DNA of 64,000 bases, taken from Celoporthe dispersa. Its lineage: Eukaryota; Ascomycota; Sordariomycetes; Diaporthales; Cryphonectriaceae. Below are positions 1 through 11,925 of the stretch, one piece after another. Below the pieces are notes generated by a model. The model did no database searches, had not been told where the DNA came from, and was given only the letters and a program-made list of their open reading frames with translations. Position 1 is the stretch's first letter, and the number at the start of each line of letters is the position of its first letter. The stretch lies in assembly GCA_016584495.1 (NCBI GenBank), contig WAID01000013.1, positions 186,001-250,000 on the forward strand, read 5' to 3'. The position numbers and the translations under genes are program-made.

Positions 1-221
1 GGAATTCTACCACTGTGGAATGAGAAGGTGCAAATTTTCGGATAGCGAAGATTACCATAAATTCTCTTAAGTTTACAAAGCAGTCCTTATAATTAGATTA
101 TTATCGAGAGGCACAGTCCAGTTCCACTTTGTCGATATGGAGTCACAAAGCTATCATGTCCCAAGTTCATCAATATAATTACTTGCTTTTCCCCCTACGG
201 GCACGACAGCGTGATACGACA
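1..221. other. 3' flank of vWA/Hint gene
   Basis: Short A/T-leaning sequence downstream of the minus-strand vWA/Hint gene. I see no gene or repeat in it; it probably includes that gene's 3' UTR. Confidence 0.4.
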
Positions 222-2667
222 TCAGAGGTTTTTGAATCCGCACGCCAGCCCCGTCTTTTGGCACCTCTTCACACCAGCCGCCAGGTACCAACCACCCTTC
301 CTGGATTTCAATGCTTTGAGGCTACCAACTACGCCATTGTAATCCCCAAAGAAGCCATGAGCGCGGATGTCGGAGCCAGTGAGCATCCCATGACCAAGAG
401 TGACGCCCCACAACGGCATTTTGTCACGGCCGCCACTGAGCATGATGGCGTGCGCATCAACGTCCCCATCTCTCTGCAGAAGGATGGAGTAGATACGCCC
501 CGTGAACCTTACTATATGCTGAGGCACAGCCTGGCAGGGAAATACCCACTCACGGCTCCGAAAGCCAGCGTGCAGCGAGTCCTGAAGAGCGACGGGATGC
601 CAGGGCGTGACCAAGACGCCCTCCACTTTGCTCATGACGGCCTTGTTCACAGGCGTCACCACCACCGCCGCCACTTTTCTTGAACCTATCGGTGTAGCAA
701 CGCTAACACCTTTCCTGAGGCTTGAGATCCGCACCGTCCTCCCACTCGCCAGTAGCACCATCGTCTTCCCCGCAAAGCATGGGTTCCCCGACACATTGTA
801 TTGAGACATGGATAGGCACTTTGCGTAGTTTCGGCCGTTTGACGAAAATCGGGTTCCTCCCGAACGCAGCAGGTCGCCTCCATCACAAAAGGATGGAAGG
901 CCTCCACCCGGACCAGAACGGGGCACATGCCCCCAGGGCATACCTAGAACACTGTTCGGCTCTAGGACAGGCAGATTGCTGGGCGCTGGCACCGGCAGAT
1001 TGTCGAATACTTGATTAAGCTGGTCGCGGCATTTCCTGAACAGCGGCGAGTTGGTTCCGTATTGTAGCGGGCCGGGGTCCTTGAAGGAGTTGCACAGCTG
1101 CTGGCTATGTGCGCCGTGCAGGCTGGGCAGGTAGTGCTGGCCCCAGCGCCTGAAGTGCTCTGGCCAGAGGGCGAGAGAGATCTGCCCGAACGGCTCGTTG
1201 CCGTTGAGATCCTGCATGAGAGAGGCGCACCTGGTATCCTCGGGAAACCTGGAGGCGGGTATATTGACGATTAAATCCTTGAGCTGGGCCTGCTTGTCTC
1301 CGATGGGAGATGCTGTAGCATCTAGGCCAGGTCTGAGGTATACATCTGCGCGGTGTTCCCCGAAAGCATCGATCGGGAAAAGAGAGGCGATGAAAGCACA
1401 GAGCTGGTGCCGGGAGATGTGGTAGGCAATCTCCGACTCGGATAGGGACGTTGTGTGGTCGAGAAGGCAGCGTGAGTTGGTGCTGGTGTTTTGCGACGCG
1501 CTCATCCTATTGTACCGCAAGGTAGCAGATATGTAAGGAATCCCCACTGTATTATCATATAGGGGAAGATGGTCCCAGCACAGGTAGATGTCGCGGGGCT
1601 GTCCATGATGAAGACTTCCCAAAGAAATCACCAGCATGTAAGAAGACGTGGAATGCAGACGGGCGGTTGTTTGCTGATCAACTGACGGTCCAGCGGTTTG
1701 CTCGAGGGTCATATGAGTTGGGTATTCCAGAGATATGCTGGCATTGATGGCGAAAGTCGATTGTAAGTTGGCGACAGCATGGACGAAGACAGTTCCGATC
1801 ATGCCTGCGTCGGGAATGAACGAGTAGTTACCTCGTCCAAACTCCGCGATCGACTTGAGCAGGCCGGACCTCAACTGGTAGCCAAAGCCAAATGTGTGGA
1901 TGGAGGGCACGATGTTGCCCACTGCTCGCAAGGCGGGCACGTATCCCTGAGCTGGGCACATGTAGTTGGGCATGCCGTCTGTGAGGACCAGGATGGCGGG
2001 GACGCGGCCGGTATTCTCCTCGTCCTGGAAAAGCTTGATGCCTTCTTTCAGACCTTGCCACAGATTTGTGCAACTCTCGATGTTCATCGAGTCGATCCTG
2101 GCTTCTGCTTCCTTCTTGTTGACGGGAGTCATGGCAGTCAAGGGGCAAAGAACGCTAGCCGATATTGAGAACGTGACAATGGCCAGCCGGTCTCTCTCGT
2201 CCAAGGTCGATACTTTGTTTGTACAAGGTCAGCGAGCCGCTCATCAGAGATCATTATGTTTGCCCAGGGATGAATTCGGAGAGAGAGGTGTCCTCTCATC
2301 GGCCCCAAGGCAAAGATTTTATAGCAATGTCTTGAGGGTGGAGGGACTGGGCATGCGAGCGGATATCGGGCCACTACTCACTGATAGTTCGACAAGCATG
2401 TTTGACCAGATCGAGGACACTGAGTCCCGTGAGCTCGTCGGTCTCTCCAGGAATAGGTGCATCTGCGCCCATGCTGCCAGACACGTCAATCACCATGGCG
2501 ATGTCGCAAGGGACGTGCGAAAGCTTCTCATTGCGTGGCATCCTGGGCGGCTCGACTCTGATAATCACTCCGTTGCTCTCGCTCAAGGGGTGGATGTCGA
2601 CGACAGCAGTGTTGAACTCGCTCCTGGCCTCAAAGTGCGAGTTTGTTGAAGGCACTTCACAGTCCAT
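222..2667 (-). CDS. vWA-Vwaint-Hint domain protein
   Basis: Two exons (2667-2382 and 2212-222) join across a 169-nt intron (donor GTGAGT, acceptor ACAAAG) into about 758 residues. The vWA domain has a MIDAS motif DVSGSMG near residue 61 and LTDGMPN further on. A Vwaint-like middle follows. From Cys574 to the C-terminus (185 residues) there is a Hint fold of the Vint type: CFAGKT at its start, VTPWHPV in the middle and WGVTLGHGM later. The ATG at 2667 fits the usual short lead before the HPL..NGV strand; the U-box that some relatives carry at the N-terminus is not seen. The vWA domain should bind protein ligands through a metal ion, and Hint domains can self-process at the leading Cys, which is present. 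The cellular role of these fungal proteins is not established to my knowledge. The reading frame is intact. It is probably not linked functionally to its neighbours, the nearest gene being 18 kb away. Confidence 0.85.
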
Positions 2668-4560
2668 CTTGGATGTGAAGATGGGTACGGTAACCTACGC
2701 GAACCCCCAGGTCAGGACTGTCAGACCATCAGAAATATCTCTAGGCTTGGAAATTGCCCTACCATCGTGCCGTATTAGCGCGTCGCTGCGTGAGATGATC
2801 TCCTTCTGAAGATATTGAGACCCCAAAGGCATTGTGATGGCAGCCAGGAAGCAGAACTCTGCCTTCATATATATCACGCTCTGGTCCACTGTATGGATCC
2901 TAAGTTTCCACACTCCAGGAATGTGGTCAAAGAACGGAGGCCGCTGCCTAGACTTATACCAACATACATCATGGTTTACTGGCAACAACCTGGAAGAACG
3001 CTGAATGCTCTCACGATTGGTTACCTGGCTACTCAGAAGGGTAAAATGTTTGCCTCGCCGGTCCCTATCCTCGAAGGATTGATCACGTATTATCACAAGT
3101 TATGAACGGATCCTGCGACCGAGGCCTTCAGTACGGTGGGGCTGTTTCCCAACACCAGCCTGGACAAGGAGCTGACAGGTTCAATGAACAAGTAGGCAGT
3201 TGCTACTACTTCCCAAAAGACTAGACTGGGGCCCCGGTGAAAAGAGTCAATAGGTTGCTAGACGATGCTTTACTGTGTTTCTTCGTGCTCAATCTTTATA
3301 CCACTGCACAGCCTCACCTCTCTGGGAAATGAACCAGGCTAATACTGGCTCAATAAGCAGTTCCATGCGGGACAGGCAACAGCAGCCAAAAACCATCGTG
3401 AGTACAGTGAAGTGACTGGTAGGTGAGGACTTCCAAGGACATCCATCACGACGCCTTTACAGTAGCAAGAATTGGGATCCTTTTCAAAAACAGAGACTAT
3501 CGTCTCACGAATCTTGTGTGAGAGATTTCAAAGAATGAAAAATTATGGACGTCATTATGGCAGGATTTGAGAACAATGTGCAAAACATACCCCACACCCC
3601 ACACGAAGACCGTAGGCCTGCACCAACACCACTCACTGCCACACTAAGCCCCCTTTCATTTCGGTGCCCACTGTGCTGGGGTGAGCATGGCACAAGTGTA
3701 ATAATTTGCACACAGTCTTGGGAATAAGGCAGAATATCGATATTTGCGATGATGACCTAGATCCCTAACCTCAGTTGACACTGGGGCTCTTGTGAGGAAA
3801 TGCTGCCTGTGATACGGATTTGGACCTGAGCAGGTTCAGGCAGTAAAGGGGCATCTTGTCGAATACTACGCCACCTCTTAGCACCTGGCTGCCCGCTCAG
3901 GTGGTCAGTGATCCTGACAAGTGTTGTCAAAAAATTGAATGGTCAGATTGAAGCATTCTAGAAATCATTTGTGTAACCACAGTCTCTAATATAGGGGGCC
4001 AGCCCTTTGATGGCTTTAGTTGGGGCGAGAGTTGTCTCTGAGTGGCTTTTTCAGGCTTGATCATCTCTTGCTCATGCACCTGGACTCTACCAAGATTATC
4101 CGAGGTGTAACCATGCCAGGTAAACCGAAATGACAGGAGGGAAAGGTTTCAACGCAACATAGATTCTACTCTGAAGCGTGTGCGGTCTTCTCCGTGGTGA
4201 CGAGCTGCACACTTACTTAGCGGGTATGTCTAGGGCCCAGACACCCTCCTGAGGGATGCTGCCGTGATTCGCCGCAAATTTGCACCGTCCAAGCTGCGTC
4301 ATGCGGAACAAGAAGCCACGATAGCGAATCCCCCTTTTCATCTAAAGGTCGCGGTGCCCATGCCCGCCAAGAAGGAATATCGAGGTGAAGCAGAGGGACA
4401 GAACTGGGTGTGGTTGGGTCGCATCAATGACCCAACCACAAGCGCCGTGCATGTGCAGGTGTAGGGTGTGCATGCATGGTGCTGGGCCTACAGCGCTTGC
4501 AGAACCGCCGGGAAGGGATGAGCTGGCGCCTACAGCGCGGCTCTAATTTGCGTGACGTGA

Positions 4561-4610
4561 GGTGGTGGTGGCCTGGTGGTGGCCTGGTGGTGGTGGTGGT
4601 GGTGGTGGTG
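4561..4610. repeat. (GGT)n microsatellite
   Basis: Imperfect GGT array with two GGCCT interruptions, G-rich on the plus strand. Confidence 0.9.
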
Positions 4611-5225
4611 CCTACCAGTTGTGGATGCCTCCTCCGCCTCATCTTCCACACGCTACAGGGCTGGGACATCACCGTTTCGAGCTGAAGCGCGTGTGCGACG
4701 CGCCCCAGGCACTGAGACTCAATGGAACCGTACGTGACTCGCCATCCACACGAGGACGGGGAGCCAATGTGAACGTGGCTGTGGCCTGGAGGCTGCACAT
4801 TATTATAATTTATCGAATTAATGTCCTTTGCTTGCCCGCAGTCGTGCTCCGTTTCGCTGGATGTTATGATCCCAACATGGTTCCGTTTTGGTCTCTCGGA
4901 AGCAGAGAAAGAAGTCAATCATGATCATTATTGCTCCGCCGCGGCGTGTTATTTCTCGTCGAAGATTATAGCACCAAGCCACCCGGTTTCCCTTCCAGAT
5001 GCGGGTAACTCTGTGAGCGCGACCCCGTCTCCATTAGTCGTACTCTTACTCGGCTTCGTGTGCATTCCCATCAACTTTCGTCTTCTCGTCTACCTGCCCC
5101 GTTGTGGCTTTCGCGGTGACGACTCTGTAAACAGCAAGGCGTGCTGGGGAAGACTTTATTTACTCCAGGATCTTGATGTTTAGCACACCTGGTCCCGGGC
5201 CGCCGAGTTGCAGGGCCACGGCATT

Positions 5226-5239
5226 GGGGGGGGGGGGGG
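5226..5239. repeat. G14 homopolymer
   Basis: Fourteen consecutive G residues on the plus strand; base count is vulnerable to sequencing error. Confidence 0.9.
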
Positions 5240-5812
5240 AGCGGCGGTGGACGTTCGATTATATGGGGGTCATCATTGTTTGTGCTAGTCCACCGACGCC
5301 ACTCGACTGCAACTTGCGCGGCCAGATTCTCGTTGGCCTGCTCTGTAATTTCAGGCCTACCGGGCGCACTCAGCTGACCGCATGCGCTGGAGATGCCGCC
5401 TGCTGCAGGTCCCGATTGTGACAGCTGCAGCAAGGTTCGATAGCGGCAGCACGAAGACGTCACCGCTGACCCCCTGAGCCTGGCGCTCACCGATCCTCTT
5501 GTATTCATGCTTGATAGCCCGATCTACCTGCCCTTAGGGCCATCGAGAGAAAGAAGAAGAGGATCGTGGACCTTATTCAGACCAGCAGCAGAAGCCATAG
5601 CAGCAAACGGAGGTCATGAGATGTCATTTCATTGCCAGTTGCACTAAATCATCACCTCATCGACGGACCCCGTGCCATTTTGTGGCACCTTTGTCGTTCA
5701 ACCCAGAGAAACTTGCTCGTGTCCGCATTACCCTTGGGAGGTCTAGATGTTCGTAATAGGATAGCCGAGAAAGCATTACTCACAGGCCCGGCTTCTTGAT
5801 CCTGCGAGAGGC

Positions 5813-5830
5813 AGAGAGAGAGAGAGAGAG
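5813..5830. repeat. (GA)n microsatellite
   Basis: Perfect AG/GA dinucleotide array of about nine units. Confidence 0.9.
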
Positions 5831-5985
5831 GCTTCTTGAATCTCGATCTGCCGTGGAGCACAAACGGAGCCTGACCGTTCGCAAACTCAAAAATATGGCA
5901 CCGCTGGAGGGGGGGTGTGTACCTTTGGGGCTCCGGACCGAACCAGCACAAAGAAAAAGAAGACAAATAAAAGAATAGTCCTTTT

Positions 5986-6095
5986 TCTTTTTTTTCTTTT
6001 CTTTTTTTTTCCAAAAAAATGTTTATTTCAAAAAAATCAATGAAAAATAAAATCAATGCAAAATAAAAATATACTTTTTCGAATTTATCTATTAT
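5986..6095. other. A/T island
   Basis: About 110 bp of almost pure T/C then A/T sequence (T-runs with single C, then AAAATAAA-like blocks) with sharp borders against sequence near 50-55% GC. It is one of about a dozen similar islands in the two deserts. Confidence 0.6.
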
Positions 6096-6099
6096 CCTG

Positions 6100-6165
6100 G
6101 AATCGAATTCCCGATCAGGTGGGCACGGCTAAAAGCCGATCTCCCTTCTACTACGTACCGTAGTA
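6100..6165 (-). other. tRNA-like / B-box-like remnant
   Basis: On the minus strand a seven-base loop CTTTTAG, flanked by CGG/CCG, is followed about 11 nt later by GGGAATTCGATTCC, which resembles a tRNA T-arm/RNA polymerase III B box. The anticodon stem has only three good pairs, the T stem is imperfect and no D arm or acceptor stem is evident. At best this is a degraded tRNA-Lys-like or SINE-derived piece. Confidence 0.2.
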
Positions 6166-6353
6166 CTACATCTGTACGGCATCCTCACCCTGCTCCCGTC
6201 GGAACTTGAGGGACTGGGGTCCCGCCCTCCGTCCTCAGCCTTGTCTCCTTCTCAAACTCCCAACCGGCACGTGGATGGGTGTAATTCTGGGTGCTGTCAC
6301 ATCCTCACCCCTCCCCGCAGGTGGTCCCCCCACAGGCCTGTCATGCCTGAAGT

Positions 6354-6354
6354 T

Positions 6355-6386
<32 letters not shown>

Positions 6387-6394
6387 AGTGTGTG
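6354..6394. repeat. (TG)n microsatellite
   Basis: TG array with two interruptions. Confidence 0.9.
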
Positions 6395-6610
6395 AAGGGG
6401 GCTATCATCCTCGTGGAGATGACCGATACCCGATCGCGTCTGTCTAATCAAAAGACGGTCCGACTGACAAACACCCACCCACTCCGCCGAGAGTCATGGC
6501 CAGGGGCGTAGCAGCAACGACAAAAAGCCCAAGAAAAAGGAGAAGCACGGAGCATCTTTTGGGCTCCCGACGTGCTGCTTCAGTCTGCAGCGGATTACCA
6601 CCGAAAACGG

Positions 6611-6664
6611 TCTATCTATCTATCTGGCTGGCTGGCTGGCTGGACGACGACGACGACGACGACG
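6611..6664. repeat. Compound (TCTA)(TGGC)(GAC) microsatellite
   Basis: Three different short arrays abut: TCTA units, then GGCT/TGGC units, then about seven GAC units. Confidence 0.9.
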
Positions 6665-7399
6665 GCAAGGTCTACGATCTTACGTACAACACTCGAAAGA
6701 CTAAACATATTATGGCAGGCCGACGTGGAAAGGGCATCATCATCATCGCCGTCTGTAAGCCAGAGGCGGGCTGTCCGTCCAGACAACACGGCTTGCGTGT
6801 CCTCCGTCCCTCAGCTGAGGCGAAAGGAGGCTTCCATAACCGCGCGCGCATCACATTTCGAGATGGTCAATGCCTCCTAGGCTTTTACCGGAGGAGTGCC
6901 CAGTGCCCAGTGCCCAACCCCCCTCCCCCTCAATGCAATGCAATGTCCCAACCTGCCCCAGTGCAAGCAACGGCGGGTTGGCCTTGGGAATTGGCACAGA
7001 CCGCTCCGGCTGGTGCTTCCAGTTCAGGACTCGCCATTGCGCAGCGCCAGCCTCGTCCGAGTCAGGGACGTCCTAGGGCGCAAGCCCCGTCCCATGTCGC
7101 CGGAAGACGGTCCCGGTGTCAAGGGACCGGGGGGCCAGCGCGCAGAGTGCCGAGGCCCAACCCATCAGGGGGTGCGAACCGTGCTGCAGAGCAGTGGCAG
7201 CTGATCCCAACCGTGCCAACCCCGTACCATAGTATTGTGCTGCAAGGAACAAATGTCGGTGGGCCTTCTAGAAAGGATGTACAGTACGCCGCCCTTGGGC
7301 TGACGGGCTCTGAAGGAGGGGGTCCAGTCCCTTGTTGGGTGGTGAAACGGATCAACGACGTTTTCGGGACGCATTGACAGCTCGCTTCTTCTCTTCCGA

Positions 7400-7515
7400 C
7401 GAGTATTTATTGCCCAGACAATAAATAAATTCGAAATAAAATAATAATTTAAATAAATTTATTCATGTTTTTTTTTCTTCTTTCCCTTTTCTTTTTTTTA
7501 TTTTAATCAGCCCTT
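7400..7515. other. A/T island
   Basis: Starts at AATAAATAAATTCG and continues through ATTTAAATAAATTTATT into a T/C-rich run. Borders to GC-richer sequence are sharp. Confidence 0.6.
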
Positions 7516-7723
7516 GTTCTTCGGTTCCGCAGATCCCCCTTCGTCCTCAGATCTCTTCTGCTCACGAGGTCAGTCTCGTTCGTCTGCCACGCGAGCTGTT
7601 TGGCGTCAGACCAGACTCATTTCTCAGATTTCACTGTGCACAGTCGTGGCTAGAGAGGAGGAATACAGCCTGCATTGTAGGTTCAGAACGCGGCGGCACC
7701 TTCTTGTTGATCTTGTTGGCCTT

Positions 7724-7751
7724 CTTGTTGTTGTTGTTGTTGTTGTTGTTG
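7724..7751. repeat. (TTG)n microsatellite
   Basis: About nine TTG units, preceded by related imperfect copies. Confidence 0.9.
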
Positions 7752-10700
7752 CTGTCGTCCGTCCTGGACAATTTCTTCTACTCGGCTCACCTTTCCGGTT
7801 GCCAAGTCAGCAGTACCGACATTGGTATGCTCAGGCTCGCCTTGGGCGGATCCGCCTAGCAGGCGGGCACATGGAACACGTCCGCGCGTCGAGGTTAGCC
7901 ACGGAGTAGAGAGCCAACTCTAAACCACGCACCATCTCGGAAGCCCTAGGCCTGCTACGTGAGCTCTCGATATACCTGGTCTCTGCTTTCAATGCTGTCA
8001 ATCACACGGCAGGGAACTGCATTGCACCCCTCCAATTCGGACGGCTGTCTCATGCATCCTGGGGTAACACTCCGAGCGTCAGTCCCGCTGATCCGTTTCT
8101 GCTCAGCTGCAGCAGCGCCCGGCGACGAAACGAAACTTGGGCCCTTGGGTATGCTCTGATCATATGGGACACTAGCCCGGGGAATGCATCCGGGGAAGGA
8201 TAAATGGTTCATTAGTATCTCCTATAATGTTGGAGTCTATTAGAGACTGTTTGTAGAAACCACAGACCTACGGCCCGCTTTGGCAACTCGACTACGTCCA
8301 GCGCAATCCCAGGCCTGCGGAGTATTGCGGCCTGATCTCCCCCAACACATACGGTGCTCGGCTAGAGGCGGTCACTGCGGAGAGGTGGCTTGGGGTGTGA
8401 CGGGTCAGGGGATCAAGTCTGCGCACACACATGCTCAGTGCACGGCGCTGCACAGAGCTGATGCGTTCAGGCGCTTCAGGACGTCCGGATGCATGACCGC
8501 ACAAACGTGCGGTCGAGCATACGCTGATTCGGTAAAGTGCTTACGAGTCGTGATAGATGGCCACATGTGTCAGCTTGGGAGTGACGACGGGCTCGCTGCA
8601 CTCAGCCTTTTTGTACCTATATTCGCAATTCTAGGCCATATTCAGCCTCTGAGACCGGACTGCGGGGTGGGCATGGCCCAGGGCAGGTGAGGATCACATC
8701 GCCAGGTGGGATGAACAGTCCTGCCGCATAGGTGACTTCTTTCGTCTTGATTAAGGTTGCATAGTTTATTATGACCTGATACCTGCCGTGCCCGTAAGCT
8801 CACCGTCCTCGTCTGACTCAACCCGTCACTGAGCGCGTCAGGGTGGCCTTCTAGAGTCTGGTCTCGTAGTCATACTTGCAGGGCTGCCTTCACGTTCGGT
8901 GCAGGTGATGCACCGTCTCGTATACGAAAGCTACAATTACAACCATGTCCTTGGTCGCCCGCCCTGCACTGAAAGTCTGGACCGCGTCTCGCGGGCCAAT
9001 TCTGCACGGACGACCGGGGACAGTATTCCCGGGCACCCGACTCACATGACGGTTTGATCATGCAGTACCATGAGCATAGCATCAAATACCAGCAAACTGG
9101 ATCATCCTTGCTTCCCCATGGGGCAAGAAAGTTAGGGCTTAACATTGATCCACAGGCGCATTGTCCCAAGGCCTAGGCCTCCCGCCAACTCTCATTGTTC
9201 GTCAGTCAGCTGAGAGCTCCTAAAGCTCGAACTTGGCTTCGAGTCCCTTGGCCCATGGCTTTCTTACAAGCATAGCCTCGTCTCATTTCAAATACTTGGC
9301 CTCGTAGCACAGGTGGGTTATGATTTGGGCGAGAATCTTAGCGATACAAAACCATTATACCAGTTCTTCAAAAAGAAGGGATCGAAATCAGGTTGTGGCT
9401 TTGTACTATATAACAACAACTACATCTCTTCGTACCTTTTCTTACCTAGAGAATCCACTCTGGGCCCGGTGGACAAAGCTCGGTTTTACAAATCTTCATT
9501 CTGGCCTTCCTTGTTCTGTAGGTCCTTTTAGATGACACTTCTACAACCCTATTTAAGACTTGGGCATAATTCTAATACGCCAGCACACACGCATGGGGCT
9601 GAGAAACTCTGCTCCTCTACCTAGGGTTTGAAGGGAGCCATTCCTCAGTTCAGTTGCAGCTAATTAGATCATGTATTCATGTATTACGTATGATTGGACC
9701 TATGGGTCTAGGAAGAAAAACGAATATGGTCGAGCTTGGATGAAATTGATCGTCTGAGGTGTGAAGGTTCGGCGATGAGGATTAAGACTTGAGGTTCGTA
9801 GACTGCAAATCCCGTTACTTATCTAGAGCCCAGGAGCAGAGGAGGTGTCCTGGTTCAGACTGTATTGAATGCTCGGCTACCCTATGGTTGTGAACCTGAG
9901 GGTAATGATGGGCAGGGTGACGTGAGAAGGGCTTTGTTGTGGAAGTGAATACCTCGACAGTTCGTCAAGCTGGATTCGGGACTGGAGGCTTAAGCACACT
10001 TTAACATCGTTACACCTATCACTTCGATCGATACCTGATTCGCTTGAGGAGCGTAATTCAGAAGACATGGGGTCTGCAATTATAGGCCGACGTATCACAA
10101 AGCGCAGTTGAGGTCGATTTGATATCTCCCTTAGATTCAGGCCCATACTTATGCATGAGAACATGTATCCGCTCCATGTGATCTTTACAATCAAACAGCT
10201 AGACAAATACGTTTTGGCTCAACTATAAGATATATGCAAGTACTACAACCCTCACGAGGCTAACCAGCCTTGCCACGGCTTTTCAATTTGCAGTCACAAA
10301 TGCAGGGGGCTTCAAAGCCCATTCATGGCTCCTGACACGATGTCAAGTTGATGTTCTCATTCCTGCTCGGAGGCAGATACGTCTGACGAGAGAGGGCACC
10401 AGTTCTTGGAACGACCGAGAAGAAGGTAGCCAAAGGCGGATCGTCCATGGCTGCCAGGCTCCAGCCTTTCTCCTTGCAGCGAGAAGCCTTGCGTGGCTCG
10501 TGACGCATCTGGATCCTGAGCCGAGGGTGACAAAAGCCAGCGCTGCCCGGCCAGGCAGTTCAAAACGGTGGCCGAAACGGTCGTGTCGGGTGCGTACCTA
10601 TCTAGCCTCAGGATTTATTCCCGCTAGCTGTTGTCGCCCATCGAGCAGCCTTTCGTCTGTACAGCTACCACAGGCTGCCGCGGCCCATCTCCGGGGAGAA

Positions 10701-11804
10701 CTCTTCCCCCACCTTGCCGTGCCGCGGCCTCAGGCGGCAGGTAGCTCACATGAGTCGGATTGCCGAGGGGCCTAGATCTGAGAATTGATCTATCACCAGC
10801 TACGTAATGCCATACTTCGCAAGAGGATCCTGACAGCCGTGCCGGCGAGCAGCCCTCGGTAGCTAGCTACTAAACGGGAGCCGTGTATGTTTGTGCATGT
10901 GAACACAAAGTAGCGTCCGTCGTCGTCACGAAACGGTAGGCTCCGAGGCTCGCCTCGCCGTTCCGTGTGGGCGGGCGCGGAGCCACAAATACGGGCCGAT
11001 TGCCATCCTGCTACGGTGATGGGCATCCGTGGTGCGCTGCTCCTGGATGCCCCATCTCGCCAAGGCTTTTCTGGGGGCATAATATCCTATGCCTGTTGGT
11101 GGCGAGGCCTGAAGGCATATTTCCTGTACTTGATCAAGGCTGCCACACCAGGACGTCGAGTGCTATCGGATGAACTGCGTCCATTCCATATCGCGACTGT
11201 GTAGCTGCTGCAGCGTTTCATACTGACTCGATGAACCGCAGGGGAAAGGTGAAAACGGTATCGCAACGACTCGATCGGAAAAGCTACTCTGGGCACGGCT
11301 CGAGGTACTTCGGCTATCTGGAGTCTAGGTACCTCTCTCGATGTGAGTCTAGCCTGATTCCGCCCAGCCGCTGAAGATTTGTCAAGAAGACATAGGGGCA
11401 TTCCCTGTTGGACGACTTTTCCTTGTAAGGGCCGCCTCCCTGTTGATGTCGCCGGCTGGGCTTTCTATTCAGGGAAAGGCGAACGAGACAGTTGTCGGCC
11501 CGATGGGGTTACGTAAACTCCCAGAGCGAGAATGGGCAATACACTGTTGTATGGCAGTGAGTGTATGTATGTAACAGCACTGCCATTCCGGACAGTGTGT
11601 ACTGTGAGGAACAGCGTGGCAAGCTGGTGGCTCGCGGAGATGCGTAATTCATGCTGGCGCAGCAAATACGATGCATACATCACATAGATGCGATAATAAC
11701 TACGAGCTTCCAGTGTTGTTAATTCAGGAATGGGGTTGTCCCTGGTAGATCTGCTGGACCCACCGGCCTGTCTACATGGTATTCCGTATGTACATGGTCA
11801 AAAA

Positions 11805-11925
11805 AGAACTCAAAAGTATTTTATTTTATTTAATTATTTTCATTTTTATTTTTATTTTTCAATTTTTTTCTCTCTCTCGGCTGCTTCCCTCGAGCCTTGG
11901 ATTAAATTCAAATAAAATTCACGAA
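11805..11925. other. A/T island
   Basis: TTTTATTTTATTTAATTATT-like tract followed by ATTTTTATTTTT blocks. It resembles the islands at 6.0 and 7.4 kb in composition, not in exact sequence. Confidence 0.6.

Larger units (their letters stand above)
2668..7515. other. Gene desert, block 1
   Basis: Upstream side of the vWA/Hint gene. Open frames here are short, overlap on both strands and have no recognisable domain. The 293-codon plus frame at 6496-7377 runs through several microsatellites and looks non-coding. Contents are a GGT array, a G14 run, GA and TG arrays, a mixed tetra/trinucleotide array, a B-box-like sequence near 6.1 kb and two A/T islands. A small multi-exon gene or non-coding RNA cannot be excluded. 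Confidence 0.6.

Noticed and set aside
129..683. 184-codon plus frame at the left edge
   Set aside because: It is the antisense shadow of the vWA/Hint gene.
6496..7377. 293-codon plus-strand open frame
   Set aside because: It depends on TCTA/TGGC/GAC microsatellites and has no domain-like sequence; codon content looks random.
7900..11400. Possible decayed transposon in the complex part of the first desert
   Set aside because: No terminal inverted or long direct repeats, target duplications or transposase/reverse transcriptase residues could be identified.
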